A DNA stretch of 64,000 nucleotides, from positions 3,658,001 to 3,722,000 of the forward strand of contig NZ_CP107036.1 in assembly GCF_029542085.1 (NCBI RefSeq). The letters run 5' to 3'. The DNA comes from Sphingobacterium sp. ML3W (lineage in GTDB: Bacteria > Bacteroidota > Bacteroidia > Sphingobacteriales > Sphingobacteriaceae). Below are positions 35,139 through 43,168 of the stretch, piece after piece. A program made the translations under genes and the position numbers. Each line of letters starts with the position of its first letter. Within the stretch, counting starts at the first letter, position 1. Under the pieces are notes generated by a model that saw only the letters and a list, made by a program, of their open reading frames with translations, made no database searches and was not told where the DNA came from.

Positions 35139-35250
35139 GGGAATATGAATTTTAGTTTTAAAAAAACTGCGCTTACATGCATGCTGTAAACCACATGTCC
35201 ACTGTGCCCAGCATATACACAGCATAGTGGCGTATTGATATAAATAGGAA

Positions 35251-35280
35251 TAGACTCTGACGAAAAATCGTCAGAGTCTA
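35251..35280 (-). terminator. Perfect hairpin between rplL and rpoB (attenuator or processing site)
   Basis: TAGACTCTGACGA and its exact complement enclose an AAAA loop (plus strand) just past the rplL stop codon. No long T-run follows, so partial termination or RNase processing is more likely than full termination. It would set the ratio of ribosomal proteins to polymerase. Confidence 0.65.
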
Positions 35281-35306
35281 AACCTTTTCGGGCTAATTAG
35301 TTGAGA

Positions 35307-35684
35307 TTATTTAATCTCAACAACAGCACCAGCTTCTTCTAATTGTTTTTTCAAAGCTTCTGCTTCGTCTTTAGATACACCAGCTTTCAATTCTTTAGGT
35401 GCTCCGTCAACTAAATCTTTAGCTTCTTTCAAGCCTAATCCAGCTAAATCTTTAACCAATTTAACTACAGCTAATTTTTGACCACCAGCTTCTTTCAAGA
35501 TAACGTCAAATGAAGTTTTCTCTTCTGCAGCAGCAGCACCACCTTCAGCTGGAGCAGCAGCTACAGCAACAGCAGCAGCAGCAGGCTCGATGCCATACTC
35601 GTCTTTTAAGATATCAGCTAATTCTTTAACTTCTTTTACTGTTAAGTTAACTAACTGTTCAGCAAGTTGTTTTAAATCTGCCAT
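35307..35684 (-). CDS. rplL: 50S ribosomal protein L7/L12
   Basis: This 125-residue acidic protein has the N-terminal dimerisation part ([20 protein letters not shown]), an Ala-rich hinge ([15 protein letters not shown]) and the C-terminal domain with [20 protein letters not shown] that contacts elongation factors. It follows rplJ in the standard order. Confidence 0.98.
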   Translation of the reverse strand: MADLKQLAEQLVNLTVKEVKELADILKDEYGIEPAAAAVAVAAAPAEGGAAAAEEKTSFDVILKEAGGQKLAVVKLVKDLAGLGLKEAKDLVDGAPKELKAGVSKDEAEALKKQLEEAGAVVEIK

Positions 35685-35762
35685 TTTATTTTGAATTTTT
35701 GAATGTACTTTGTAAAAATTGTTAATTAAATTGTAACGAATAATTCTGTTCTAGAGGATTCG

Positions 35763-36281
35763 TTAACCTCTTTCTTCTAAAGCTTTTACTAAACCTGCAA
35801 CAGTATTTCCTCCTGATTGAAGAGCCGAAATAACATTTTTCGCAGGTGACTGCAATGCCGCGATAACGTCAGCAATAAGTTCGTTTTTAGATTTAAGATT
35901 AACTAATGCAGTTAATTGATTATCTCCTACGAATGCTGTTGCCTCAATGAAAGCCGCCTTTAACAACGGTTTCTCACCTGTCTTGCGCAATTCTTTGATC
36001 AATTTAGCAGGTGCATTAGCGACTTCTGAAAACATCATTGTAGACGCACCTTTAAGCGTTCCAAAAATATCTTCTTCTTCAACACCAGCTTCGATCAATG
36101 CTTTCTTAATTAAAGTGTTTTTAACAGCTTTAATTTCGATACCTTGCTCAAAACATTTACGACGAATGTTATTCACTTTTTCAACTGACAACTCAGCAGT
36201 ATCGGCAATATAGAAGTTACCGTAAGATTTAATCTGTTCGGCCAAAGCTTGAACAATTTCTTGTTTTTCTTCTTTTCTCAT
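35763..36281 (-). CDS. rplJ: 50S ribosomal protein L10
   Basis: This 172-residue protein anchors L7/L12 dimers on the ribosome. The N-terminal globular domain (NFYIADTAELSVEKVNNIRR; IKAVKNTLIKKAL) is typical, and the last helix binds L7/L12. It starts two bases after the rplA stop codon on the same strand. Confidence 0.98.
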   Translation of the reverse strand: MRKEEKQEIVQALAEQIKSYGNFYIADTAELSVEKVNNIRRKCFEQGIEIKAVKNTLIKKALIEAGVEEEDIFGTLKGASTMMFSEVANAPAKLIKELRKTGEKPLLKAAFIEATAFVGDNQLTALVNLKSKNELIADVIAALQSPAKNVISALQSGGNTVAGLVKALEERG

Positions 36282-36283
36282 GA

Positions 36284-36982
36284 TTAAATACCTGCTACTG
36301 ATTTAGTCTCAATATGAATACCAGGACTCATAGTTGAGGAAATGTGAATACTTTTAAAGTAAGTTCCTTTAGCTGCAGATGGTTTCAAACGTGCTAGAGT
36401 TTGTAATACCTCTAATGCGTTATCATATATTTTATCTGCATCGAACGACGCTTTACCAATAGAAGTATGGATGATACCGGTTTTGTCAACTTTGAAATCG
36501 ATCTTACCACCTTTTACATCTGTTACAGCTTTACCAACTTCTGTTGTAACTGTACCAGTTTTAGGGTTAGGCATCAAGTTTCTTGGACCTAAAATACGAC
36601 CCAATTTACCAACTTTAGCCATAACACTAGGCATAGTAATAATGATATCAACGTCAGTCCAACCACCTTCAATTTTGCTGATGTAATCATCTAAACCTAC
36701 GTAGTCTGCACCTGCCGCTTTAGCTTCTTCTTCCTTATCAGGAGTACACAAAACTAAAACGCGAACAGTTTTACCAGTACCGTGAGGTAATGTTGCAATA
36801 CCACGCACCATTTGATTTGCTTTACGAGGATCTACGCCCAAACGAACGTCGATATCCACAGAAGCATCAAATTTGGTCAATGAGATTTCTTTAACTAAAG
36901 CCGAAGCTTCTTTTAAAGAGTATGCTTTACCAGCTTCAATTTTGGATAGTGCCGCTTTTTGATTTTTTGTTAATCTAGCCAC
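36284..36982 (-). CDS. rplA: 50S ribosomal protein L1
   Basis: This 232-residue protein of the L1 stalk shows the conserved [20 protein letters not shown] and [15 protein letters not shown] segments. In other bacteria it also represses its own operon by binding the mRNA leader. It lies 22 bp after rplK. Confidence 0.98.
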   Translation of the reverse strand: MARLTKNQKAALSKIEAGKAYSLKEASALVKEISLTKFDASVDIDVRLGVDPRKANQMVRGIATLPHGTGKTVRVLVLCTPDKEEEAKAAGADYVGLDDYISKIEGGWTDVDIIITMPSVMAKVGKLGRILGPRNLMPNPKTGTVTTEVGKAVTDVKGGKIDFKVDKTGIIHTSIGKASFDADKIYDNALEVLQTLARLKPSAAKGTYFKSIHISSTMSPGIHIETKSVAGI

Positions 36983-37004
36983 TTTTCTTAAATTGATTTC
37001 TTAA

Positions 37005-37448
37005 TTAATTGTTCCAAGGAGCATTACCGGATACAGTAATACCCATACTACGTGCTGTACCAGCTACCATTCTCATAGCAGCCTCTACAGTAAATGCATT
37101 TAAATCAGGCATTTTATCTTTAGCGATTGTCTCAACTTGTTCCCAAGTAATAGCCGCAACCTTCTTACGGTTAGGCTCGCCAGATCCACTTTTTAATTTA
37201 GCAGCGTCTTTCAACTGAACTGCTACCGGTGGAGTCTTGATGATAAAATCAAATGACTTATCCGCGTAAACTGTAATGACAACAGGCAATACTTGACCTG
37301 GTTTGTCTTGCGTACGAGCGTTGAACTGCTTACAGAAATCCATGATATTCACACCTTTAGCACCTAATGCAGGTCCTACTGGAGGTGAAGGATTCGCAGC
37401 TCCGCCCTTAACTTGTAATTTTACTAACGCACTGACTTCTTTTGCCAT
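37005..37448 (-). CDS. rplK: 50S ribosomal protein L11
   Basis: This 147-residue protein has the conserved N-terminal [21 protein letters not shown] loop and the C-terminal RNA-binding part ([17 protein letters not shown]). It is the first gene of this half of the operon and has its own promoter, because the usual neighbour nusG is separated from it by an accessory insert. Confidence 0.98.
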   Translation of the reverse strand: MAKEVSALVKLQVKGGAANPSPPVGPALGAKGVNIMDFCKQFNARTQDKPGQVLPVVITVYADKSFDFIIKTPPVAVQLKDAAKLKSGSGEPNRKKVAAITWEQVETIAKDKMPDLNAFTVEAAMRMVAGTARSMGITVSGNAPWNN

Positions 37449-37544
37449 TTTGTTTTGAATTTAATTTTGTTAAATGTCTGTTAGTAAGTTGGAAGCAAAT
37501 AACGTAACATTCATCGATCAGGACGTAACACCCCAACCGAGGTG

Positions 37545-37575
37545 CAAAGTTAATAAGAAGATTTGAATCCTGCAA
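37545..37575 (-). promoter_or_regulatory. rplK operon promoter (TTG-N20-TAACTTTG)
   Basis: The minus strand carries TTG at 37573-37575 and TAACTTTG at 37545-37552 with 20 bp between. The predicted leader is about 90 bases and could hold the L1 or L10 autoregulatory site. Confidence 0.75.
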
Positions 37576-37630
37576 GTATATAACTTTTAATTTTTCAGGA
37601 ATTTATGATTTTTTTACAGATATTTCAACA

Positions 37631-37666
37631 TATAAAGCCATCCTCAATCAAGAGAATGGCTTTATA
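37631..37666 (-). terminator. Terminator of the accessory cassette
   Basis: TATAAAGCCAT and its complement (11 bp) form a stem with an inner CTC/GAG pairing. It follows the last small gene of the cassette and precedes the rplK promoter. Confidence 0.75.
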
Positions 37667-37689
37667 TAAATAAACTAACAATTAACGAC

Positions 37690-37857
37690 CTACTTCCGCA
37701 GCCTGCACTTCCCGATCAGCCATCCTACCGCGTAGCTGGCCACAGTCCCCAACACCGCCGACAGCATTGTCTGAAAAAGATCGCCCAGGGAGAAACTAGC
37801 CCAGATAGAGACCAGCGTACCGCCGAAGGTTCCAAAACGAATATCATTTAGCCGCAT
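37690..37857 (-). CDS. Small 55-residue membrane protein (holin-like), unrecognised
   Basis: From the ATG at 37857 the minus strand encodes MRLNDIRFGTFGGTLVSIWA, then ASFSLGDLFQTMLSAVLGTV and a short basic end (IGKCRLRK). The hydrophobic middle fits one or two membrane segments with a positive C-terminus, as in small phage holins and similar peptides. The start overlaps the end of the upstream small gene by 14 bases, which suggests coupling. I cannot name a family. The function is inferred only from shape and context. Confidence 0.6.
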   Translation of the reverse strand: MRLNDIRFGTFGGTLVSIWASFSLGDLFQTMLSAVLGTVASYAVGWLIGKCRLRK

Positions 37858-38047
37858 CCGGACCTCCTTTTTCTAATTCATCAGTGGAGTCTTCTGTCTC
37901 CGCATTATCCTTCTCAAGTACTGTTTCCATGATTCCCAGCCCCAAGGCGACATATCTGACGACTGCCAGCACTTTTCCCGGCAATTTGACAGGGGCCATC
38001 AGAATCATCTGCAAGGCCCGATTTATTTTATTTACTATTGTTTTCAT
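37844..38047 (-). CDS. Small 67-residue protein of unknown function
   Basis: I prefer the ATG at 38047 (MKTIVNKINRALQMILMAP) over the longer frame starting at 38098, which overlaps the DUF5675 gene in another frame by 41 bases and gives an unlikely N-terminus. The product has an amphipathic or weakly hydrophobic helix (VRYVALGLGIMETVL) and an acidic tail (DNAETEDSTDELEKGG). It sits between the DUF5675 gene and the 55-residue membrane protein, so all are probably translated from one mRNA. No homology is recognised. Confidence 0.55.
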   Translation of the reverse strand: MKTIVNKINRALQMILMAPVKLPGKVLAVVRYVALGLGIMETVLEKDNAETEDSTDELEKGGPDAAK

Positions 38048-38057
38048 GTGATTACAT

Positions 38058-38531
38058 TTACGATAAACACTGTTCTTCAAACGTCGGCCCCGAGACAATC
38101 TCCACAGTTACTTTTTCGCCATTATCCCAAGCCTTGCACATAAGCACATAGAGCTGCAGATACGTCCTGGTCGATCCATACACCGCATAATCCCCATCCT
38201 TCATTTTCCAGTAATCCCCCACCAGCACACATCCGGCGGTATCACTGAAATAGTTACCGATATGGATATAGACGTATTCAAAATTTGGCACCTGCATCAT
38301 TTGGGCCATACCGCGATGAAGCCCCGGATAAAGGCGAGAGTACCTTGCATGCATACCACCTGCTTTGCGTAGTTGCACGTTATATTGTCCGGCAGGTATG
38401 GCCGTACTCCCCGGTATCTTTTCGTCACGTACCGAATCTTCTAGCGCGAGACAGAAATACTTCCCATCGACGTAGACTTTGGAGAGCGTAGCATGCTCGC
38501 TACGCTTCTCCCTTTTAATGGTGATAATCAT
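38058..38531 (-). CDS. DUF5675-family protein
   Basis: This 157-residue protein shows the family pattern: an N-terminal LSKVYVDGKYFCLALEDSVR, then KIPGSTAIPAGQYNVQLRKA, a central MMQVPNFEYVYIHIGNYFSD and the conserved TAGCVLVGDYW. The His and Cys around IHIGN and TAGC sit like the active residues of an L,D-transpeptidase-type domain, but this is only a resemblance. Members often occur in prophage-like or other accessory gene sets of Bacteroidota. It follows the fibronectin-III gene by 10 bp and is GC-richer than the flanking ribosomal genes. Confidence 0.8.
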   Translation of the reverse strand: MIITIKREKRSEHATLSKVYVDGKYFCLALEDSVRDEKIPGSTAIPAGQYNVQLRKAGGMHARYSRLYPGLHRGMAQMMQVPNFEYVYIHIGNYFSDTAGCVLVGDYWKMKDGDYAVYGSTRTYLQLYVLMCKAWDNGEKVTVEIVSGPTFEEQCLS

Positions 38532-38541
38532 CTGAACTCCG

Positions 38542-39171
38542 CTATCGAACCAATATAGTTTCTGTTTGGCTCCAGTCGCCCGCTCCCTTGCTATTCACTG
38601 CACGGACTTTAAATTCATACAGCTGAGCCACTTCCAACGGCGCTATGATATTACCGCGTGAGGAGGTTGTCGTCAGGCGGTCACTCCACTCCGCTTCGGG
38701 CGTTTCCACTTTCCGATAGCAGTACTCATATAACTTTGCCGCTCTGCCCTGGGATTCAAAATCCAGCCTCAGCTGTCCCGATTGCCTTCCATCAGAGACT
38801 TTCACGCCCTGGACCTGAGCCGGGATTATACTGCCGACAGCTGGTGCACTCGTCGGAAAGCCTGAACTCAATAAGGTGGAGAGATGCCCCTTTGCTACGC
38901 TATTGACATAATAAGCCAGTTGCTGCAAAGCTTCGGCCAGCGGCTCTTTGCTTTCATCCTTACGTGCGGTATCCTCCGGCGATCCTCGTTTGCGGGCTAT
39001 TGCCAGTTTGACCGAAAAGTCTTCAAGCAGGGTTTTGATATCATCCAGTGCGGGGCTAGGTGTTGTAAAATTACTGTTGCCAGTCATCGCATTGATGACC
39101 GTATTTCCTAAAATCATCAGTTCATCATCTTTCATTTTGACAAAACCGATCAGTGCTTTTGTTTTAGCCAT
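38542..39171 (-). CDS. Fibronectin type III domain protein, small cytoplasmic type
   Basis: This 209-residue protein has no signal peptide. The N-terminal half (about 1-110) is helical (DDELMILGNTVINAMTGNSN; LAEALQQLAYYVNSVAKGHL), and the C-terminal half is one fibronectin-III domain. The latter is recognised by ETPEAEWSDRLTTTSS and the closing LYEFKVRAVNSKGAGDWSQT. I recall similar two-part proteins as common in Bacteroidota, of unknown role and often in accessory regions. It is the first gene of the cassette, has a good promoter upstream, and its codon use is GC-rich compared with rplK or nusG. Confidence 0.85.
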   Translation of the reverse strand: MAKTKALIGFVKMKDDELMILGNTVINAMTGNSNFTTPSPALDDIKTLLEDFSVKLAIARKRGSPEDTARKDESKEPLAEALQQLAYYVNSVAKGHLSTLLSSGFPTSAPAVGSIIPAQVQGVKVSDGRQSGQLRLDFESQGRAAKLYEYCYRKVETPEAEWSDRLTTTSSRGNIIAPLEVAQLYEFKVRAVNSKGAGDWSQTETILVR

Positions 39172-39230
39172 TTTTTTCTGTTTAAATTTTTAAAAACATG
39201 TCCTTTACCTCGCGAGTTGATTGAACGATA

Positions 39231-39263
39231 CAAACATACTTTAGCAGCTAAGGCGAATGCAAA
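39231..39263 (-). promoter_or_regulatory. Promoter of the accessory cassette (TTTG-N21-TATGTTTG)
   Basis: TTTG at 39260-39263 and TATGTTTG at 39231-39238 are separated by 21 bp on the minus strand. It lies about 60 bp ahead of the fibronectin-III gene and about 75 bp from the near end of the 21-bp repeat array. Confidence 0.65.
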
Positions 39264-39340
39264 TAATGACGCTATTTGACGTAAAATGACTCGAAATGAC
39301 GGGAATACCTGTCAGAAACATCACTCAAAAAGTTTATTTT

Positions 39341-39672
39341 CCGGATACAAAGTCCCAAAAACCGGATCACTCTCGTTAGAGACTGATGTATTTTTCTTAA
39401 CTATCCGATACGGTTTGCAACAGACTTAATACAGGTTATGAAAAACCCGATACAGTTTATCACACCCCCAATACAGTTTGCGATAAATCAGATAACGTAA
39501 ACGACAAACCTGATACAGTTTATGTCAAACCGGATACGATTTATGACAAACCCAACACCGTCCGCGATAAACCAGACAACGTAAACGGCCAACTAGACAA
39601 GGTAAACGATAAACCCGATACGGTTTACACCGAACCGGATACCGGTTGTTACCCACCTGATACCGAAAATTG
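39341..39672 (+). repeat. Phase-locked 21-bp tandem repeat array (about 16 degenerate units)
   Basis: A GAT/AAT/GAC codon-like marker recurs every 21 bases from 39344 to 39659 almost without phase loss (one unit near 39385 is off by one). A typical unit reads GATACAGTTTATGACAAACC with small changes. On the plus strand it can be read as a heptad D-T-V-Y-x-K-P. From about 39401 to the TGA at 39670-39672 this frame is open, but it has no ATG, and stops precede it. Many changes between units are synonymous (AAA CCC/CCT/CCG/CCA, GAT/GAC, ACA/ACG/ACC). It is therefore probably a decayed or unusually started coding repeat, though a DNA-level role cannot be excluded. Confidence 0.75.
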
Positions 39673-39683
39673 ACAGGATCCCC

Positions 39684-39940
39684 CTATTGACCATGCCTGT
39701 ACTTCTTGTTGCGTCTCAGCGCCTCGCTGATATCGACATCTGTATAGTAATGTTTCCTTCCAGCTCGCTGGGATTAAGGAGCTGATCAGCGACGTAACAT
39801 TCATAGTTTTTTTTGCTGATTTTCAATTTTTCCATGATAACGATTTTGTCCAGAATTTCCGATGCAGTCTTGGTTTCGATCTCTTTTAGCAGGTCAATGG
39901 ATTGCTGCATCAGTAGGTTAGACTTTTTGTTGAGCAACAC
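39684..39940 (-). pseudogene. Small gene disrupted by a frameshift, family not recognised
   Basis: The minus strand is open from a GTG at 39940 (or ATG at 39910) and gives MQQSIDLLKEIETKTASEIL, later MEKLKISKKNYECYVADQLL and NPSELEGN, then ends early at 39716 with a poor tail. Shifting frame by one base at GGAAACATT (about 39747) restores a convincing end, YTDVDISEALRRNKKYRHGQ, that stops at 39684. A lost A in an A-run explains this. An upstream overlapping frame (start at 40025) encodes a 35-residue peptide MQWLNQLSHSIEGIAHAL and may be the start of the same or a coupled gene. I do not recognise the family. Confidence 0.5.
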
Positions 39941-40030
39941 GGATTTCGTACAGAAAAGTGAGAATCTCTGTCAATGCATGCGCAATTCCTTCAATTGAAT
40001 GGGATAATTGATTAAGCCATTGCATAATGT

Positions 40031-40557
40031 AAGTTAATTACGATACAGAGACCGGCTCCCCTTTATATTAGGTTATAATCTATAGACTAAATATGTAATA
40101 TAAGTTAACAAACAATCTGGATAGGATCAGGTAATAATCGATGAAATGGACTGCTTTTGGGACGAAAATAAATATCGGTACAAACCTTTAAATCCAAGTG
40201 AGTCTATCTTTTTGCACATGTATTATTGATACGGCATCCCAGATATTTGATAGCAGGGAATGGTAATGGAATTGAAGAGAGAATTGAGAGAGAATTCAAG
40301 TATCGCTTGACGTTATGATACAAGTGCGTGCAGATTTAGCGAAAAGAGAGAAGTAATCTTTTGTATTCAATAGTATCAATGGAACTAGCGTCTTTCGTAG
40401 TGTAAGGAACACAACATTCTTCTTGTACAGGGTGATGAAATTGTATGCTTAAGAATGATTTCCCCAAAACTTTCGGTATGATACCATTTTCTTTACAAAG
40501 GACGATACGGATGAAGTAGTCATCAGTCCACGATAACATAGAAGAGGAAAAAACAAA
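40031..40557. other. Stretch without recognised genes in the accessory insert
   Basis: AT-rich sequence between the frameshifted gene and the nusG terminator. The only open frame (67 codons, minus strand, 40336-40539) has no support. A short AGAGAATTGAG-type repetition occurs near 40275. Confidence 0.5.
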
Positions 40558-40587
40558 AAAAGCCTTACATTTTCATGTAAAGCTTTT
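40558..40587 (-). terminator. Terminator after nusG
   Basis: Thirteen-base arms (AAAAGCTTTACAT on the minus strand, one G-U pair) with a 4-base loop are followed by a T-run. It lies 22 bp past the nusG stop codon, so nusG transcription ends before the insert. Confidence 0.88.
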
Positions 40588-40608
40588 CTCTATCGTTAAT
40601 TACTAATC

Positions 40609-41154
40609 TTACTCTTTTTCTACTTGCATGTAGTTCAATTCAAGTGGAGTCTTACGACCGAAGACCTTCACCATGACGATCAATTTCTTCTTATCTTCAT
40701 GAACCTCTTCTATTTCACCTGTAAAACCGTTAAAAGGACCATCGTTTACTTTTACAGTTTCACCAACGTAGTAAGGAACATTAATGGTTTCACCTTGCTC
40801 AGCCATTTCATCAACCTTACCTAAGATACGGTTAACCTCTGCTTGGCGTAAAGGGACAGCGTTTCCAGCTTTATCTCCCAAGAAACCAATTACGCTATTG
40901 ATATTCTTAATGATGTGCTCCAACTCTCCATCCAATGCGGCTTCTAACAAAACGTATCCAGGGTAGTAGTTACGTTCTTTAGCGACCTTCTTACCATCGC
41001 GCATCAAGTAATATTTTTCCATTGGAATCAACACTTGAGGAATCAAGTGTTCAATACCTAAACGACTAACCTCGGCATCAATATATTGCTTTACTTTCTT
41101 CTCTTTCCCACTTACAGCACGAACTACGTACCATTTTAAACCTTGATCTGCCAT
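40609..41154 (-). CDS. nusG: Transcription termination/antitermination factor NusG
   Basis: This 181-residue protein has the NGN domain (KWYVVRAVSGKEKKVKQYID; YYPGYVLLEAAL) and a C-terminal KOW domain (VKVNDGPFNGFTGEIEEVHE). It binds polymerase and links it to Rho or to the ribosome. It follows secE by 19 bp on the same strand. Confidence 0.98.
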   Translation of the reverse strand: MADQGLKWYVVRAVSGKEKKVKQYIDAEVSRLGIEHLIPQVLIPMEKYYLMRDGKKVAKERNYYPGYVLLEAALDGELEHIIKNINSVIGFLGDKAGNAVPLRQAEVNRILGKVDEMAEQGETINVPYYVGETVKVNDGPFNGFTGEIEEVHEDKKKLIVMVKVFGRKTPLELNYMQVEKE

Positions 41155-41173
41155 AAATAAATACTATTGAAAA

Positions 41174-41368
41174 TTAAGAAGCAATACCGTACAAGAACTC
41201 TAACCCTACACTTGAAGCCTTATCCATTACAAAGACTACCAATGCAATAAGAAGAGATGCAACAAGCACAATAACAGCTGAACTTTGCAACTGAGACCAT
41301 GTAGGCCAAGTCACTTTCTCAGTGATCTCTACATAAGAGTCTTTAAAAAAATCAAGTACTTTTGCCAT
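41174..41368 (-). CDS. secE: Preprotein translocase subunit SecE
   Basis: This 64-residue single-span protein has an amphipathic N-terminal helix (FFKDSYVEITEKVTWPTWSQ) and one membrane segment (VIVLVASLLIALVVFVMD). It has the minimal SecE length. It clamps SecY in the inner membrane. The conserved position before nusG confirms the call. Confidence 0.97.
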   Translation of the reverse strand: MAKVLDFFKDSYVEITEKVTWPTWSQLQSSAVIVLVASLLIALVVFVMDKASSVGLEFLYGIAS

Positions 41369-41391
41369 TTTAGTTTATCTGTTTTTATAAG

Positions 41392-41462
41392 CACGGGCAC
41401 CAGGACTCGAACCCAGACCAAAGGTTTTGGAGACCTTCGTTCTACCTTTAAACTATGCCCGT
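41392..41462 (-). tRNA. tRNA-Trp (CCA)
   Basis: Acceptor ACGGGCA/TGCCCGT, discriminator G, T-loop GGTTCGAGTCC and anticodon CCA in TCTCCAAAA are seen on the minus strand. It lies between tuf and secE, a conserved place. Confidence 0.95.
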
Positions 41463-41482
41463 GTATTTCTTATTTTGTGATG

Positions 41483-41514
41483 CAAATATAGTGTTTTAAA
41501 CCACTTTCTGCAAA
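41483..41514 (-). promoter_or_regulatory. Promoter of tRNA-Trp-secE-nusG (TTTG-N20-TATATTTG)
   Basis: TTTG at 41511-41514 and TATATTTG at 41483-41490 on the minus strand, 20 bp apart, lie about 20 bp ahead of the tRNA-Trp. The unit ends at the nusG terminator. Confidence 0.8.
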
Positions 41515-41561
41515 TCTTTTTTAACTTTTTTTTATTTTAATCCGATAAATCGCTTATCGAA

Positions 41562-41599
41562 AAAATAAGCTAATCAACCTCAGTCGATTAGCTTATTTT
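41562..41599 (-). terminator. Terminator after tuf
   Basis: Arms AAAATAAGCTAATC and complement (14 bp) with a 10-base loop, T-rich on both exits, lie 24 bp past the tuf stop codon. Confidence 0.9.
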
Positions 41600-41622
41600 A
41601 TCTTTTTCTAGATCTTTACAGA

Positions 41623-42807
41623 CTAGATGATTTCAGTTACCTGACCAGCACCTACTGTACGACCACCCTCACGGATAGCGAAACGTAGACCTTTTTCCAT
41701 TGCAATAGCAGAAATTAATTTCACGCTGATTGTAACGTTATCACCTGGCATAACCATTTCAGTACCTTCTGGTAAAGAGATCTCTCCAGTTACGTCAGTT
41801 GTACGGAAATAGAATTGAGGACGGTATTTGTTGAAGAATGGAGTGTGACGACCACCTTCAGCTTTTGACAATACGTAAACCTCAGCTTTGAAATGATCGT
41901 GAGGAGTTACTGAACCTGGTTTACAGATAACCATACCGCGTTTGATATCAGTTTTCTCAATACCACGTAACAATAAACCTACGTTATCACCAGCCTCACC
42001 GTAATCTAAGATTTTACGGAACATCTCAACACCTGTTACTGTAGATTTCAAGTTCTCAGCACCCATACCTAAGATCTCAACTGGATCACCAGAGTTGATT
42101 ACACCTCTTTCGATACGACCTGTAGCAACTGTACCACGACCTGTGATCGAGAATACGTCTTCTACTGGCATCAAGAAAGGCAACTCAGTTAAACGTGGAG
42201 GAATTGGAATGTAGTTATCAACAGCATCCATTAATTCCATGATTTTCTCAACCCACTCAGGCTCACCATTCAATGCACCTAAAGCAGATCCTTTGATTAC
42301 AGGGATATCATCACCTGGGAATTCGTAGAATGACAATAACTCACGAACTTCCATTTCTACTAAGTCTAACAACTCAGAGTCATCAACTAAGTCAGTTTTG
42401 TTCATGAATACTACTAACGCAGGAACACCTACCTGACGAGCCAACAAGATGTGCTCACGAGTTTGAGGCATAGGACCATCAGTCGCAGCAACTACGATGA
42501 TAGCACCGTCCATTTGAGCAGCACCAGTTACCATGTTCTTAACGTAGTCAGCGTGACCTGGACAGTCAACGTGTGCATAGTGACGGTTAGCTGTAGAATA
42601 TTCTACGTGTGCAGTATTGATTGTGATACCACGCTCTTTTTCTTCAGGAGCAGAGTCAATTGAATCAAATGAACGAGCTTCTGACAAACCTTTATCAGCC
42701 AATACTTTAGTGATAGCAGCTGTAGTTGTAGTTTTACCGTGGTCAACGTGACCGATAGTACCAATGTTTAAGTGTGGTTTACTACGGTCAAATTTCTCTT
42801 TTGCCAT
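41623..42807 (-). CDS. tuf: Elongation factor Tu
   Basis: This 394-residue GTPase delivers aminoacyl-tRNA to the ribosome. G1 is [10 protein letters not shown]3 DCPGH, G4 is [10 protein letters not shown] and G5 GSALGAL. Domains 2 and 3 follow, with the terminal [16 protein letters not shown]. It is preceded by four tRNA genes that are probably in the same transcript, as in the tufB locus of Escherichia coli. Confidence 0.98.
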   Translation of the reverse strand: MAKEKFDRSKPHLNIGTIGHVDHGKTTTTAAITKVLADKGLSEARSFDSIDSAPEEKERGITINTAHVEYSTANRHYAHVDCPGHADYVKNMVTGAAQMDGAIIVVAATDGPMPQTREHILLARQVGVPALVVFMNKTDLVDDSELLDLVEMEVRELLSFYEFPGDDIPVIKGSALGALNGEPEWVEKIMELMDAVDNYIPIPPRLTELPFLMPVEDVFSITGRGTVATGRIERGVINSGDPVEILGMGAENLKSTVTGVEMFRKILDYGEAGDNVGLLLRGIEKTDIKRGMVICKPGSVTPHDHFKAEVYVLSKAEGGRHTPFFNKYRPQFYFRTTDVTGEISLPEGTEMVMPGDNVTISVKLISAIAMEKGLRFAIREGGRTVGAGQVTEII

Positions 42808-42879
42808 GTTTATGCGAATTAGTAATTATAAATTATTTCTATTTGTTATATACTCTTGCTTAACTTTTACACAAGTACG

Positions 42880-42951
<72 letters not shown>

Positions 42952-43046
42952 TTACTAAAAAACCTTATTTACGTATTAATGCCCCCACCTTTAGATACAT
43001 TATTATCAAAGAAGATAGAGACTAAATTTAATACTTGAAAAATTTG

Positions 43047-43119
43047 AGCGGAAGACGAGGTTCGAACTCGCGACCTATAGCTTGGAAGGCTATCGCTCTA
43101 CCAACTGAGCTACTTCCGC
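43047..43119 (-). tRNA. tRNA-Gly (TCC)
   Basis: Acceptor GCGGAAG/CTTCCGC, T-loop AGTTCGAACCT and anticodon TCC in CTTCCAAGC on the minus strand. Confidence 0.95.
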
Positions 43120-43168
43120 TTAATAATTAGAAACTAGAGTAAATCTAAACTCCAATTAAAAAAAAGTG

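Larger units (their letters stand above)
37600..40557. other. Accessory insert separating nusG from rplK
   Basis: In most bacteria nusG is directly followed by rplK. Here about 3 kb intervenes, with a four-gene cassette (37690-39171), its own promoter and terminator, a 21-bp repeat array and a frameshifted small gene. Two 60-base samples that I counted by eye (37801-37860 and 38641-38700) have about 52% and 60% GC, against about 33-35% in rpoB and nusG samples. No integrase, transposase or target duplication is visible. The borders are approximate. Confidence 0.65.

Noticed and set aside
26979..35225. Mutations or inteins in rpoB and rpoC
   Set aside because: Both frames are uninterrupted, have usual length and intact catalytic motifs.
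39341..39672. CRISPR array
   Set aside because: The repeats are contiguous 21-bp units without unique spacers, and there are no cas genes nearby.
40336..40539. 67-codon frame on the minus strand before the nusG terminator
   Set aside because: No start signal, no recognisable motif and no conserved neighbour. Length is within chance for AT-rich DNA.
37600..40557. Insertion sequence or integrated element with ends
   Set aside because: I looked for a transposase, an integrase, terminal inverted repeats and target duplications and saw none. Only an accessory insert of unknown origin can be claimed.
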